64,000 bases of DNA from Fimenecus sp045655645 (lineage in GTDB: Bacteria; Bacillota; Clostridia; Oscillospirales; Acutalibacteraceae), in assembly GCA_045655645.1 (NCBI GenBank), contig JAZOPS010000033.1:50811-114810 (forward strand), written 5' to 3'. Below are positions 17,452 through 26,600 of the stretch, in pieces (position 1 is the first letter of the stretch; each line of letters starts with the position of its first letter). A model generated the notes under the pieces. The model worked only from the letters and a program-made list of their open reading frames with translations, made no database searches and was not told where the DNA came from. The position numbers and the translations under genes were made by a program.

Positions 17452-17643
17452 ATGGATGTTAGAGTTAATGATATTCTTGAAATGAAAAAACCACATCCCT
17501 GTGGTTGCAAGCAGTTTTTAGTGCTTCGTTCAGGCATGGATTTTCGTATCCGTTGCACAAATTGCGAGCGTGAAGTTATGGTACCACGCGCAAAAATCGA
17601 AAAAAACATAAAAAAGATAATTAGGGAGAATGAAAATGTTTGA
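17452..17643 (+). CDS. DUF951 family small protein
   Basis: This 63-residue protein begins MDVRVNDILEMKKPHPCG and has a CxC plus CxxC arrangement (PCGC and CTNC), followed by a basic tail. It matches the DUF951 family (PF06107) of small Firmicute proteins, often found next to translation or chromosome-partition genes; the function is not known. ATG 17452 has GAGG eight bases upstream. An in-frame ATG 13 codons earlier has no ribosome binding site. The last codons overlap prfA. Confidence 0.85.
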   Translation: MDVRVNDILEMKKPHPCGCKQFLVLRSGMDFRIRCTNCEREVMVPRAKIEKNIKKIIRENENV

Positions 17644-18706
17644 TAAATTATTAGGTATTGAAGCTAGATTTGAAAATGTGAATGAGCAGTTGTGTGACCC
17701 TGCAACAGTCAGCGACCAACAGCTCTATACAAAGTTAATGAAAGAGTTAAAGCAACTCACTCCCGTTGTTGAAAAATTCCGTGAATACAAAGGGCACAAA
17801 GATACTTTTGAAGAATCAAAAATGCTTCTTGACGAAGGTGGAATGGATAAAGATTTCAAAGAAATGGTGCAAGAAGAATTTGAATCTGCGAAAGAAATGC
17901 TTGAAGTGACTTGGGAAGAACTTAAAATCTTACTTCTCCCCCGTGACCCCAACGATGACCGTAGCGTTATTATTGAAATTCGTGGCGGTGCCGGTGGTGA
18001 AGAAGCTGCACTTTTTGCAAACTCACTTTTCAGAATGTACACCATGTATGCTGAATCTCGTGGTTGGAAAATGGAAATTCTTTCTGAAAACCCAACTGAA
18101 CTTGGTGGATACAAAGAAGTGATTTTCTCTGTTGACGGTGACGGTGCATATTCTCGATTCAAGTTTGAAAGTGGTGTTCACAGAGTTCAGCGCGTTCCTG
18201 AAACAGAAAGCCAGGGCAGAATCCAGACTTCAACTGTTACTGTTGCTGTTCTTCCTGAAGCAGAAGATGTTGACTTTGAACTTAACCCTGCTGAATTACA
18301 GATTGACGTTTTCCGTTCAAGTGGTGCAGGTGGACAAAAAGTTAACAAGACATCATCTGCTATCCGTGTTACACACTTGCCAACTGGTATGGTTGTTGAG
18401 TGTCAAGACGAAAGAAGTCAGCACAAAAACAAAGATAAAGCACTTAAAGTTCTTCGTTCACGACTTTTGGAAATTGAACAAGCAAAGCACGACGCTGAAA
18501 TTGCAGGTCAAAGAAAGAGTCAGGTTGGTACTGGTGACAGAAGTGAGAGAATCAGAACATACAACTTCCCACAAGGTCGAGTAAGTGACCACAGAATTGG
18601 TCTTACACTTTATAAAATCGAACAGATTATGAATGGCGACATTGACGAAATCATCGATGCACTCATTACAGCAGATACTGCAGAAAAATTGAAAGCGAAC
18701 GAATAA
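17636..18706 (+). CDS. prfA: Peptide chain release factor 1
   Basis: RF1 ends translation at UAA and UAG. The protein (356 residues) has the stop-codon reading PxT motif as PET in VPETESQGR and the catalytic GGQ in SSGAGGQKVNKT. There is no in-frame stop, so this is RF1 rather than RF2. AGGGAG at 17623-17628 favours ATG 17636 (MFDKLLG) over the ATG six bases earlier. It overlaps the end of the DUF951 gene and is coupled by TAATG to the Sua5 gene. The prfA, Sua5 and coaE genes form a translation/cofactor unit. Confidence 0.96.
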   Translation: MFDKLLGIEARFENVNEQLCDPATVSDQQLYTKLMKELKQLTPVVEKFREYKGHKDTFEESKMLLDEGGMDKDFKEMVQEEFESAKEMLEVTWEELKILLLPRDPNDDRSVIIEIRGGAGGEEAALFANSLFRMYTMYAESRGWKMEILSENPTELGGYKEVIFSVDGDGAYSRFKFESGVHRVQRVPETESQGRIQTSTVTVAVLPEAEDVDFELNPAELQIDVFRSSGAGGQKVNKTSSAIRVTHLPTGMVVECQDERSQHKNKDKALKVLRSRLLEIEQAKHDAEIAGQRKSQVGTGDRSERIRTYNFPQGRVSDHRIGLTLYKIEQIMNGDIDEIIDALITADTAEKLKANE

Positions 18707-19725
18707 TGAAAACAGAAGTAATTAATATTACAACTGAATATGAAAGAGCATTAGAAGAATCTGCAAAACTTCTTAAAAATGGTGAAGTTGTGGGAATTCC
18801 AACTGAAACCGTTTATGGTCTTGCTGCCAACGCCTTAGACGAAGATGCAGTTAGAAAAATTTTTGTTGCAAAGGGTCGTCCAAGTGACAATCCACTTATC
18901 GTGCATATCGCAAAGGCCCAAGATTTAGAGCCGCTTGTAGCTGAAATTCCTGAAAAGGTTAAAATTATGGCAAAGGAATTTTGGCCTGCTGCTCTTACAA
19001 TGATTATGAAAAAGAGCGACAAGATTTCAGATGTTGTTTCGGGAAATCTCGACACAGTTGCTATCCGTATGCCAAAAAGCGACTATGCAAGAGCAATTAT
19101 TGAAGCTTGTGGATTACCACTTGCGGCACCATCGGCTAATCTTTCAGGCAGTCCAAGTCCCACAAACGCCAAATATGTTTTTGATGATATGGACGGTCGC
19201 ATTCCGCTTATTATTGACGGTGGAAACTGTGAAATCGGCGTTGAATCAACAGTTATTTCATTTGCAGAAGACCCACCAAGACTTCTTCGTCCCGGTGGTG
19301 TAACACTTGAAGAAATGACCGAGTTAATCGGCGAAATTGTTGTTGATGACGCAGTGCTTAATAAGTTGGAAGAAGGTGCAGTTGCAGCTTCACCAGGTAT
19401 GAAATACAAGCATTATGCACCGAGCGCCGACATAACAATAATCAAAAGTGATTTTGAAACTTTTAAATCTATCTGCGAAAGTGAAGAAAATATTACTGCT
19501 TTATGTTTTGACGGTGAAAGTGAAAACTTATCTTGTTCATCGGTTACATACGGCAATGAAAACGATGGTTTTTCTCAGAGCGCAAGACTTTTTGATGCAC
19601 TTCGCGAATTAGACGAAATGGGTGCACAAAAGGTTTATGCCCGTTGCCCTGAAACAAAAGGAATGGGTTTAGCCGTTTATAATCGTTTAATCCGTGCAGC
19701 AGGATTTAAAATCAAGGTGATATAA
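18706..19725 (+). CDS. L-threonylcarbamoyladenylate synthase (Sua5-type)
   Basis: The enzyme makes threonylcarbamoyl-AMP from threonine, bicarbonate and ATP for t6A37 modification of ANN-decoding tRNAs. The N-terminal YrdC domain (about 10-200) has GIPTETVYGLAANALD, KGRPSDNPLIVHI and the SANLSGSPSPTN segment. Residues from about 225 form the additional Sua5 C-terminal domain, beginning ASPGMKYKHYAPSADI. At 339 residues it is the long Sua5 form and not the short TsaC form. It starts by TAATG overlap with prfA. Confidence 0.93.
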   Translation: MKTEVINITTEYERALEESAKLLKNGEVVGIPTETVYGLAANALDEDAVRKIFVAKGRPSDNPLIVHIAKAQDLEPLVAEIPEKVKIMAKEFWPAALTMIMKKSDKISDVVSGNLDTVAIRMPKSDYARAIIEACGLPLAAPSANLSGSPSPTNAKYVFDDMDGRIPLIIDGGNCEIGVESTVISFAEDPPRLLRPGGVTLEEMTELIGEIVVDDAVLNKLEEGAVAASPGMKYKHYAPSADITIIKSDFETFKSICESEENITALCFDGESENLSCSSVTYGNENDGFSQSARLFDALRELDEMGAQKVYARCPETKGMGLAVYNRLIRAAGFKIKVI

Positions 19726-20315
19726 TGAAAATTATCGGTCTTACGGGGCTTACAGGTGCAGGTAAAAGCACCGTTGCGCAAAAATTGATGGCTTATGGTT
19801 GCTATCATATTGATGCTGATAAAGTTGCCCGTGAAGTTATAAACAACAATGAAAATGTCAAAAATAAATTAAAGATGCGTTTTGGTGATGATGTAATTAA
19901 CCCCGACGGCACAACAAATAGACCGCTTTTGGCAACTCGTGCTTTTGCAGACGAAGACAGCACAAATGCTCTTAACGAAATTACTCACCCTGCCGTTACC
20001 GAAGAAATCCAGTCAATTATAAAAGACATAAGTGAAGTTGGTTATCGTGGTGTAATCATTGATGCTATTGCTCTTTTTGAGAGTGGTGAAGACGCTTTGT
20101 GCGACTTTACTGTTGCGGTTGTTGCACCAAAGGAATTTCGTCTTGAAAGAATTATGAAGCGTGATAATATCACTGAAGAAAAAGCACTTGAAAGAATAAA
20201 TGCGCAGAAAGACGAAAGCTTTTTCACAAGCAGAGCAGATTTTGTATTGTGGAATTATCCACCTTATGATATAAATGTTGAAATTAAGCCAATAACATTA
20301 CAAATTGGATTATAA
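19725..20315 (+). CDS. coaE: Dephospho-CoA kinase
   Basis: This catalyses the last step of coenzyme A synthesis, phosphorylating the 3'-hydroxyl of dephospho-CoA. The 196-residue protein begins with the P-loop GLTGAGKSTVA. Family segments HIDADKVAREV and a late RADFVLWN (usually ADxVIxN) are present. It is coupled by TAATG to the Sua5 gene upstream. The length is normal. Confidence 0.94.
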   Translation: MKIIGLTGLTGAGKSTVAQKLMAYGCYHIDADKVAREVINNNENVKNKLKMRFGDDVINPDGTTNRPLLATRAFADEDSTNALNEITHPAVTEEIQSIIKDISEVGYRGVIIDAIALFESGEDALCDFTVAVVAPKEFRLERIMKRDNITEEKALERINAQKDESFFTSRADFVLWNYPPYDINVEIKPITLQIGL

Positions 20316-20333
20316 CCGAAAGGAGAAAATATT

Positions 20334-21725
20334 ATGGATATGAACGAAATGAAAAAAGAACTTTTTTACCAGCCAAAACACGCTATGGAAACTGTTGATG
20401 ATGCAGTTGTAAAGGCTGCTGACGATTTCTGTGAGGGTTATAAAAGTTATCTTGACTTTGCAAAAATCGAGCGTGAATCAGTTGACTTTTTTGTAAAAGA
20501 AGCAGAAAACAAAGGCTATACAGAGTTTGATAACACAAAGAAATATAACGCAGGTGATAAGGTTTATTTCAACAACAGAAATAAAGCAATTATTCTTTGC
20601 GTTTTCGGTAAAAAGAGCATTGCAGAGGGTGTTAAAATTTCTGCAGCGCACATTGACTCACCTCGTCTTGACCTTAAACCAAATCCACTTTATGAAGATT
20701 CAAGTCTTGCATATTTCAAGACTCACTACTACGGTGGAATAAAAAAATATCAATGGACTGCAATCCCATTAGCACTTCACGGTGTTGTTGTTAAGGCAGA
20801 CGGCGAAACAGTTAAAGTCAATATCGGTGAAGATGATAATGACCCACAATTCTGTGTTACCGACCTTCTTCCACACCTTGCTCAAAATCAGATGAAACAG
20901 ACAATGAGCGAAGGCATTCAGGGCGAACAACTCAACATACTCATTGGTTCTCGTCCATTCTCAAAGGATGAGGGTAGCGAAAAGGTCAAACTCAACATCA
21001 TTAAAATTCTCAACGAGAAATACGGCATTACAGAGGGCGATTTCCTTAGTGCTGAACTTGAACTTGTCCCTGCATTCAAGGCTCGTGACATCGGTTTTGA
21101 CAGAAGCTTAATCGGTGCTTATGGTCATGACGACAAGGTTTGTGCTTATCCTGCAGCTCAGGCTATTTTTGATGTTGAAAATCCTGAGTACACTTGTCTT
21201 ACAGTTCTTACTGACAAAGAAGAAATCGGCTCAGACGGCAACACAGGTCTTAACTCATCATATATGAAATATTTTATCCACGACCTTGCTGTTATGGGTG
21301 GAGTTGAACCTTGGAGAGTGCTTTCAAAGTCAGAATGTCTTTCTGCTGATGTTAATGCGGCATTCGACCCAACATTCCCAGAAGTTAGTGAAAGAAAGAA
21401 CTGCTCATTCGTTAACAATGGTGTTGTTATTACAAAATACACAGGTTCTCGTGGCAAGAGTGGCACAAGTGATGCCTCTGCTGAATACATGGGCAAAATC
21501 AGAAGAATGCTCAATGCTAACGACGTTGTATGGCAGATTGGTGAACTTGGTAAAGTTGACGCAGGTGGCGGCGGCACAGTTGCTATGTATGTTGCTAATC
21601 TTGACATTGACACAATCGATCTTGGTGTGCCTGTACTTTCAATGCACGCACCACTTGAAGTAGTTTCAAAACTTGATGTATATATGGCATATCGCGCATT
21701 CAAAGTATTCTTTGAGCAGAAATAA
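20334..21725 (+). CDS. M18 family aminopeptidase
   Basis: This 463-residue cytoplasmic metallopeptidase of the M18 (aspartyl aminopeptidase) family removes N-terminal residues, often acidic ones, from peptides. Metal-binding and catalytic segments are AAHIDSPRLDLKPNP, TDKEEIGSDGNTG, LSADVNAAFDPTFPE and near the end PVLSMHAPLEV. A GAAAGGAG ribosome binding site precedes ATG 20334. It closes the prfA-coaE unit and is followed by a strong terminator. Confidence 0.93.
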   Translation: MDMNEMKKELFYQPKHAMETVDDAVVKAADDFCEGYKSYLDFAKIERESVDFFVKEAENKGYTEFDNTKKYNAGDKVYFNNRNKAIILCVFGKKSIAEGVKISAAHIDSPRLDLKPNPLYEDSSLAYFKTHYYGGIKKYQWTAIPLALHGVVVKADGETVKVNIGEDDNDPQFCVTDLLPHLAQNQMKQTMSEGIQGEQLNILIGSRPFSKDEGSEKVKLNIIKILNEKYGITEGDFLSAELELVPAFKARDIGFDRSLIGAYGHDDKVCAYPAAQAIFDVENPEYTCLTVLTDKEEIGSDGNTGLNSSYMKYFIHDLAVMGGVEPWRVLSKSECLSADVNAAFDPTFPEVSERKNCSFVNNGVVITKYTGSRGKSGTSDASAEYMGKIRRMLNANDVVWQIGELGKVDAGGGGTVAMYVANLDIDTIDLGVPVLSMHAPLEVVSKLDVYMAYRAFKVFFEQK

Positions 21726-21749
21726 AACAAATTGCAAAATGCAAAATTT

Positions 21750-21778
21750 AAGGCAGAGATTTTTCTCTGCCTTTTTGT
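21750..21778 (+). terminator. Terminator after the M18 peptidase gene
   Basis: A 10-bp perfect stem (AAGGCAGAGA with TCTCTGCCTT) has a four-base T loop and a T-run. It lies between convergent genes and may act weakly on the dpaB side as well. Confidence 0.88.
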
Positions 21779-21779
21779 T

Positions 21780-22355
21780 TCACAATAAAATTGGTTGTGG
21801 TTGTATCTTTGTTTTCATAACTTCCTTAACCGTGTCAGGAATATAATTAAAATCTGCTACAATTGAATTTGGTTTATTGATACAGTCGTCTTGTCGCATC
21901 GGCACAAAGTAAATATATTTACTATTCATTAAAGTTCCGATATTTCGAGCCGATGTGCCAAGAGCGTCGTTTGTTGATACTGCAATTATCACAGGACGCT
22001 GATTGCGAAGATGTGCTTTTGTAGCAAGTGTTACAGAAGTGTCACTTATTCCGTTTGCCAGTTTACCAAGTGTGTTACCCGTGCAAGGCGCAATGATTAA
22101 AGCATCTAATAATTCTTTTGGTCCGATTGGCTCTGCGCCACTTATTGTATTTATGATTTTCTCGTTACATATTTCTTCGATTTCCTTATTAAAGTCGCAG
22201 GCTTTACCAAAACGAGTATCTGTCGAATAAGCCGTGGGTGACATAATGGGAATTACTTTGTAGCCTTCGTCAACCAACTTTTTTATTTGTGGGATTACTT
22301 TTTTAAATGTGCAAAAGGAACCACACAAGGCAAACCCCACAGTTTCTTTGCTCAT
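21780..22355 (-). CDS. dpaB: Dipicolinate synthase subunit B
   Basis: The 191-residue flavoprotein-like subunit (SpoVFB/DpaB) is needed with DpaA to make dipicolinic acid, the Ca-chelating compound of the spore core. Family features are the N-terminal GFALCGSFCTFKK, the SPTAYSTDTRFGKA segment and LIIAPCTGNTLGKLANGISDTSVTLA, typical of flavoprotein-fold (PF02441) enzymes. It lies two bases after dpaA and is therefore in the same transcript. Its presence is direct evidence of sporulation capacity. Confidence 0.94.
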   Translation of the reverse strand: MSKETVGFALCGSFCTFKKVIPQIKKLVDEGYKVIPIMSPTAYSTDTRFGKACDFNKEIEEICNEKIINTISGAEPIGPKELLDALIIAPCTGNTLGKLANGISDTSVTLATKAHLRNQRPVIIAVSTNDALGTSARNIGTLMNSKYIYFVPMRQDDCINKPNSIVADFNYIPDTVKEVMKTKIQPQPILL

Positions 22356-22357
22356 TT

Positions 22358-23203
22358 TTACTCCTCCTTTTGCAAATATTCTTCAATTTTCTTGCCTATA
22401 ATCTCCCCTGCTGTTTTCGCTGTGTATTTTCCCGGTAAGCCAAAGGCTTTGATTACATCAACACCATGTTTTCGTGCTAAATCAAAATCCAAACCATATG
22501 GCGCAGAAGCAAGCTCGATTATTTTTGTGTTTTTATTTATGTTTTCAAGAGTATCTTCAAAAATTATATTCTGTGGCACAGTGTTGATTATCACATCGAA
22601 ATTATTAGCACAAGCTGAAAGGTCAGCAAGGTCAAATGCTTTGCACCCCTTGATTGTCGCATCTTCTCGCTGTGATGAATTTCGAGCAAACACGGTTATA
22701 TCGCAAGAAAGTGACTTTAAAAGTGCAACTGTTTCTTTTGCAACTCTGCCATATCCCGTTATTGCATATTTGCCCAAAGGCAAGGCGAAATCAATGTGTT
22801 CTAGCAAGATTTTAAGTGTGCCAAAAGCTGTTAAAACTGCATTCTTTTCTATAAAAGAGTTATCATAATAATCAACAAAGGGGATTTCTGTTTCACGAAG
22901 TCGCGATAACAACTCGCCTTTGATTATTCCACCGAAAACGAGATTTTCTCGACCTAAAAATGAAATCAAACGGTCAATTGACATTTCTCGCTTTGAAAAT
23001 GGCATTATAATCGTCTGGTCGTTTCGTGTTGCAGGAAGTGGAAGCACCACCAAAGATTTTTCACCAAGCACGCTTTTGAGTTTGTCTGTATCATCATCCC
23101 AGTCAAAAAGCCCATAGGACGCAACATCAAAACCACGGCTTACCAAATATTCTTTAAGGTATTTTTGTCTTTTATCTCCACCAACTATTACGATATTTCT
23201 CAT
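22358..23203 (-). CDS. dpaA: Dipicolinate synthase subunit A
   Basis: The 281-residue NAD(P)-binding subunit (SpoVFA/DpaA) oxidises the lysine-pathway intermediate to dipicolinate in the mother cell. It has an N-terminal IVIVGGDKRQKYLKEYL segment and a second Rossmann motif, YAITGYGRVAKETVALL, near 145. The start at 23203 has AAGGGGG upstream. A sigma-K-like promoter just upstream agrees with the timing known for spoVF in Bacillus subtilis. It is transcribed divergently from murC. Confidence 0.95.
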   Translation of the reverse strand: MRNIVIVGGDKRQKYLKEYLVSRGFDVASYGLFDWDDDTDKLKSVLGEKSLVVLPLPATRNDQTIIMPFSKREMSIDRLISFLGRENLVFGGIIKGELLSRLRETEIPFVDYYDNSFIEKNAVLTAFGTLKILLEHIDFALPLGKYAITGYGRVAKETVALLKSLSCDITVFARNSSQREDATIKGCKAFDLADLSACANNFDVIINTVPQNIIFEDTLENINKNTKIIELASAPYGLDFDLARKHGVDVIKAFGLPGKYTAKTAGEIIGKKIEEYLQKEE

Positions 23204-23226
23204 AAATAATCCCCCTTGCCTATTAC

Positions 23227-23253
23227 TATTTTATGATTTTTGAATTTTTTGGT
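23227..23253 (-). promoter_or_regulatory. Sigma-K-like promoter of dpaAB
   Basis: On the minus strand, AC (23253-23252), a 16-bp spacer and CATAAAATA (23235-23227) fit the sigma-K pattern AC-N16-CATAnnnTA. There is no good sigma-A promoter in the gap. The known mother-cell expression of dipicolinate synthase supports the call. Confidence 0.6.
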
Positions 23254-23308
23254 GATTAGGTGTTTAAATTTTTATAAAGTTGTAATATAATAATGGATGG
23301 TGATAAAA

Positions 23309-24694
23309 ATGAACGATATTTCAAAGGTTTTAAAAACTGTAAAAACAATACATTTTATCGGTATCGGTGGTAGCGGTATGTGTCCACTTGCCGAAATTCT
23401 TCACAGCAAGGGCCACACTTTGCAAGGCTCTGACAATAATGAGAGCTCAATTGTTGAGCGTATTCGCAAAATGGGAATTAAAGTTATGATGGGACAGCGC
23501 GCCGAAAATATTGAAGGTGCAGAAATGGTGGTTTATTCTGCTGCTATTTCAAAAGAAAACCCAGAACTCAAAGCAGCTCTTGAAAGTGGTATTCCAACAT
23601 TCCAGCGTGCTGAATTATTAGGTGAAGTTTCTCGTCAATTTACAAATTGTATCGGTATATGTGGCACTCACGGAAAGACAACTGTTACTTCTCTTACTGT
23701 TCAAACTATGATTGAAGCAGGTCTTGACCCATCTGCAGTTATCGGTGGAAAATTACCACTTACTAACTCTTATGGCCGTGTGGGACAGACTGAAACAATT
23801 GTTATGGAATCTTGCGAATATCAGGATACTTTCCTTAAAATGAGTCCTGACGTTGCTGTTATTCTCAACATTGACGAAGACCACCTTGAATATTTCAAGA
23901 CAATGGAAAATCTTATTTTGAGTTTCACAAAGTTTGCAGACTCTGCAACAAAAGCAATAATTTACAATGGTGACGATGAAAACACCCTTAAAGCCATCGC
24001 TGACATTAAGGGCAAGGAAATGATTTCATTCGGTTTCCAGAGTAGGAATGACTACTATGCAGAAAACATTGAAGAATACAAAGGTGCATTTACTAAATTT
24101 GATGTAATGTACAAGGGTGAAAAACTTGGTAGCGTTGAACTTTCAATCCCAGGTATTCACAATGTACTCAATGCACTTGCTGCTATTGCATCTGCTATTT
24201 ATTCAGGTGCAAAATTCAAAGACTGCATTAAGGGTTTGCAAGAATTCAAGGGCGCAGGCCGTCGTTTTGAAGATTTGGGAACATATAACGGCATTGACTT
24301 TGTTGATGACTATGCCCACCACCCTGCTGAACTTAAAGTTACACTCGAAGCAGCAATGAAAATGGGATACAACACAGTTTGGGCAGTTTTCCAACCATTC
24401 ACATATTCAAGAACTGCTATGCACTTTGACGAGTTTGTTGATGTACTTAAAATCCCTGACAGATGCGTTATGACAGAAATTATGGGCTCACGCGAAGTGA
24501 ATAATTATGACATTTACACATCACAATTAGCAGAGAAAATTCCAAATTCTGTTTGGTTCAACACTCAAGAAGAAGTTGCCGACTATGTTGTGAAGAATGC
24601 AAAAGCCGGCGACCTTGTTCTCACAATGGGTTGTGGTGACATTTATAAATCTGCATTTATGATGATTGAGAGACTTAAAAATGGTACAGTTTAA
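23309..24694 (+). CDS. murC: UDP-N-acetylmuramate-L-alanine ligase
   Basis: This cytoplasmic Mur ligase adds L-Ala to UDP-MurNAc using ATP. The N-terminal Rossmann part has FIGIGGSGMCPLAEIL, the ATP loop is GICGTHGKTTVTS, and the central and C-terminal parts hold SCEYQDTFL, NIDEDHLEYF and DDYAHHPAELK. ATG 23309 gives 461 residues with GGTGAT upstream; an ATG four codons earlier is possible. TATAAT at 23286-23291 may be its -10, with no clear -35. The end overlaps ung. Confidence 0.95.
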   Translation: MNDISKVLKTVKTIHFIGIGGSGMCPLAEILHSKGHTLQGSDNNESSIVERIRKMGIKVMMGQRAENIEGAEMVVYSAAISKENPELKAALESGIPTFQRAELLGEVSRQFTNCIGICGTHGKTTVTSLTVQTMIEAGLDPSAVIGGKLPLTNSYGRVGQTETIVMESCEYQDTFLKMSPDVAVILNIDEDHLEYFKTMENLILSFTKFADSATKAIIYNGDDENTLKAIADIKGKEMISFGFQSRNDYYAENIEEYKGAFTKFDVMYKGEKLGSVELSIPGIHNVLNALAAIASAIYSGAKFKDCIKGLQEFKGAGRRFEDLGTYNGIDFVDDYAHHPAELKVTLEAAMKMGYNTVWAVFQPFTYSRTAMHFDEFVDVLKIPDRCVMTEIMGSREVNNYDIYTSQLAEKIPNSVWFNTQEEVADYVVKNAKAGDLVLTMGCGDIYKSAFMMIERLKNGTV

Positions 24695-25349
24695 TAATTC
24701 TTGGGATATTCTTTTAAAAGATGAATTCCAAAAGCCCTATTATCTCAATTTGAGAAAATTTTTAGTGCAAGAATATAAGACACAGACCATATATCCCAAT
24801 ATGAATGACATATTCAATGCACTTAAATACACCGATTATAAAGATGTCAAAGTTGTGATGCTTGGGCAAGACCCATATCACCAACCAAATCAGGCTCACG
24901 GACTTTGCTTTTCTGTAAAAAAAGGCGTTAAAGCGCCACCATCTTTACAGAATATGTATAAAGAAATTTATGCAGAATATGGCTACTCTATCCCCGACCA
25001 CGGTGAGCTTACATATTGGGCAGAGCAAGGTGTTTTAATGCTCAACACCGTTTTAACTGTTCGAGAAAGTCAACCTAATTCACATAAAGGAATGGGTTGG
25101 GAAATTTTCACAGACAACATCATTTCACTCTTAAACCAAAGACCTGAACCAATGGTGTTTTTGCTTTGGGGTGCAAATGCAAGAGCGAAGAAAAAAATCA
25201 TTACTAACCCAAATCACCTTGTGTTAGAATCAGCACACCCAAGTCCCCTTTCTGCTTATAACGGTTTTTTCGGCAATAATCATTTCAAAAAAGCAAATGA
25301 ATTTTTGAAATCAAAGGGACGCCCTGAAATTGACTGGGAAATAAAATAA
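24681..25349 (+). CDS. ung: Uracil-DNA glycosylase
   Basis: This removes uracil from DNA at the start of base-excision repair. The 222-residue protein carries the family I signature VVMLGQDPYHQPNQAHGLCF, containing the catalytic Asp, and the C-terminal HPSPLSAYNGFFG segment with the catalytic His. Start ATG 24681 gives the normal N-terminus (MVQFNNSWDILL). It overlaps murC by 14 bases, so the two are co-transcribed. A terminator follows at once. Confidence 0.95.
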   Translation: MVQFNNSWDILLKDEFQKPYYLNLRKFLVQEYKTQTIYPNMNDIFNALKYTDYKDVKVVMLGQDPYHQPNQAHGLCFSVKKGVKAPPSLQNMYKEIYAEYGYSIPDHGELTYWAEQGVLMLNTVLTVRESQPNSHKGMGWEIFTDNIISLLNQRPEPMVFLLWGANARAKKKIITNPNHLVLESAHPSPLSAYNGFFGNNHFKKANEFLKSKGRPEIDWEIK

Positions 25350-25380
25350 AGGACTTATTCATTTTGAATAAGTCCTTTTT
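25348..25380. terminator. Bidirectional terminator between ung and potD
   Basis: A perfect 14-bp stem (arms 25348-25361 and 25365-25378) has a TTT loop. T-runs flank it on one side and an A/T-rich tract on the other, so it can end both convergent transcripts. Confidence 0.88.
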
Positions 25381-25382
25381 AT

Positions 25383-26600
25383 TTATACATTATAATATTT
25401 CTTCATTTTTGCTTTTTTGATTATGTTGGCAATTATAATAATCACAACCACAAAAATTACTGAGAAAAATCCTGCATATAAGCCCTGTGTGTTATTTTCG
25501 CCTTTGACTTTCATCCAGAGATTATTCATATATTGCATTGTGTCTGTTGGAAGATTGTGGAATGCTTGACCATTTTTGACAGTTTCAGGATAAACAGCCT
25601 CACTATCGATAAGTGAATAATCTTCATTTTCTAAAACTGCTTTATTTGGTGTTGCATAATAAATATACTCAGCATTTGCAAGAGCTATTTCAGGCTCTAA
25701 CATAAAGTTTATAAATGCCTCTGCACCCTTTTTATTCTGGGATGCACTTGGAATACACATTGCATCATAGAAAGTGTTAACACCTTCTTCAGGCAACGCA
25801 AAGCCTAAATCAGGGTTGTTTTCAACCATCAACTCATAATCCCCTGCATAGTAAGTAGCAAAAGCATATTCACCACTTTCCATCTTGATGAAAACTTCAT
25901 CCATTACATATTCGGGTTTTACTGTTTTGCGTTGTTCCATTAAAAGCTCTGCAGCTTTATCCCAATCTTCTTTTTCAGTTGTGTTGATACTTTGCCCCAA
26001 AATAAATTGTGCAATGGCGAAAGAGTCACGAGGGTTATTGAACATCAAAACTTTACCTTGATATTGTTCATCCCAAAGCACTTTCCAACTTGTTGGTTGT
26101 TCTTTAACAAAGTTCTTATTATAGATAAGAATTGTTGTTCCCACATTATAAATTACGCCATAATCTTTAATCCCGTTTTCGATTAAGTTGCCATATTTCT
26201 CATAGTCGAAATATTTGTCGAAATTAGGAATATTTTCATAGTCAAGTGGCAAGAGCATATCTTCTGAAATAAGGCGTTCAACCATGTAGTCTGACGGAAT
26301 AATGATGTCATAACTTACGCCACCGCCTGAGAGCTTTGAATACATATTCTCATTTGACTCGAATGTTGTGTAATTAACATCACAACCTGTAAGGCGTTCA
26401 AATTCACTGACAACATCAACTTCTTCATCGTCGATATACTCACCCCAGTTATAAACATTGAGCACTGTGCCCTGAAGACCAAGATTTTTATAATATTCAA
26501 TTGTATCTTCTGAAAAGATTTCGTCTTCAGCGTAAACAGGAAGAACAAAAGCCGAAATCAAAACAAGAAAAGATATTGTCAAAGAGAGTAGTTTTTTCAT
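25383..26600 (-). CDS. potD: Spermidine/putrescine-binding protein PotD, C-terminally membrane-anchored
   Basis: The 405-residue extracellular binding protein has a signal peptide (1-24, ending VYA) and the PotD/PotF fold: LNVYNWGEYIDDEEVDVVSEF at the start of the mature part, SYDIIIPSDYMVERL, and GVIYNVGTTILIYNK. It has no lipobox cysteine. Instead residues about 376-396 (FFSVIFVVVIIIIANII) form a C-terminal helix followed by KKAKMKKYY, a membrane anchor. It is the last gene of potABCD and its start overlaps potC by four bases. The substrate is inferred from the family. Confidence 0.92.
   Translation of the reverse strand: MKKLLSLTISFLVLISAFVLPVYAEDEIFSEDTIEYYKNLGLQGTVLNVYNWGEYIDDEEVDVVSEFERLTGCDVNYTTFESNENMYSKLSGGGVSYDIIIPSDYMVERLISEDMLLPLDYENIPNFDKYFDYEKYGNLIENGIKDYGVIYNVGTTILIYNKNFVKEQPTSWKVLWDEQYQGKVLMFNNPRDSFAIAQFILGQSINTTEKEDWDKAAELLMEQRKTVKPEYVMDEVFIKMESGEYAFATYYAGDYELMVENNPDLGFALPEEGVNTFYDAMCIPSASQNKKGAEAFINFMLEPEIALANAEYIYYATPNKAVLENEDYSLIDSEAVYPETVKNGQAFHNLPTDTMQYMNNLWMKVKGENNTQGLYAGFFSVIFVVVIIIIANIIKKAKMKKYYNV

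Noticed and set aside
17322..17609. N-terminal extension of the S1-domain protein to 403 residues
   Set aside because: The extension overlaps the divergent DUF951 gene and promoter gap in antisense, and only ATG 17321 has a ribosome binding site.
22287..22868. Plus-strand frame of 193 residues over dpaA/dpaB
   Set aside because: It overlaps two recognised genes in antisense and shows no family features or start signal.
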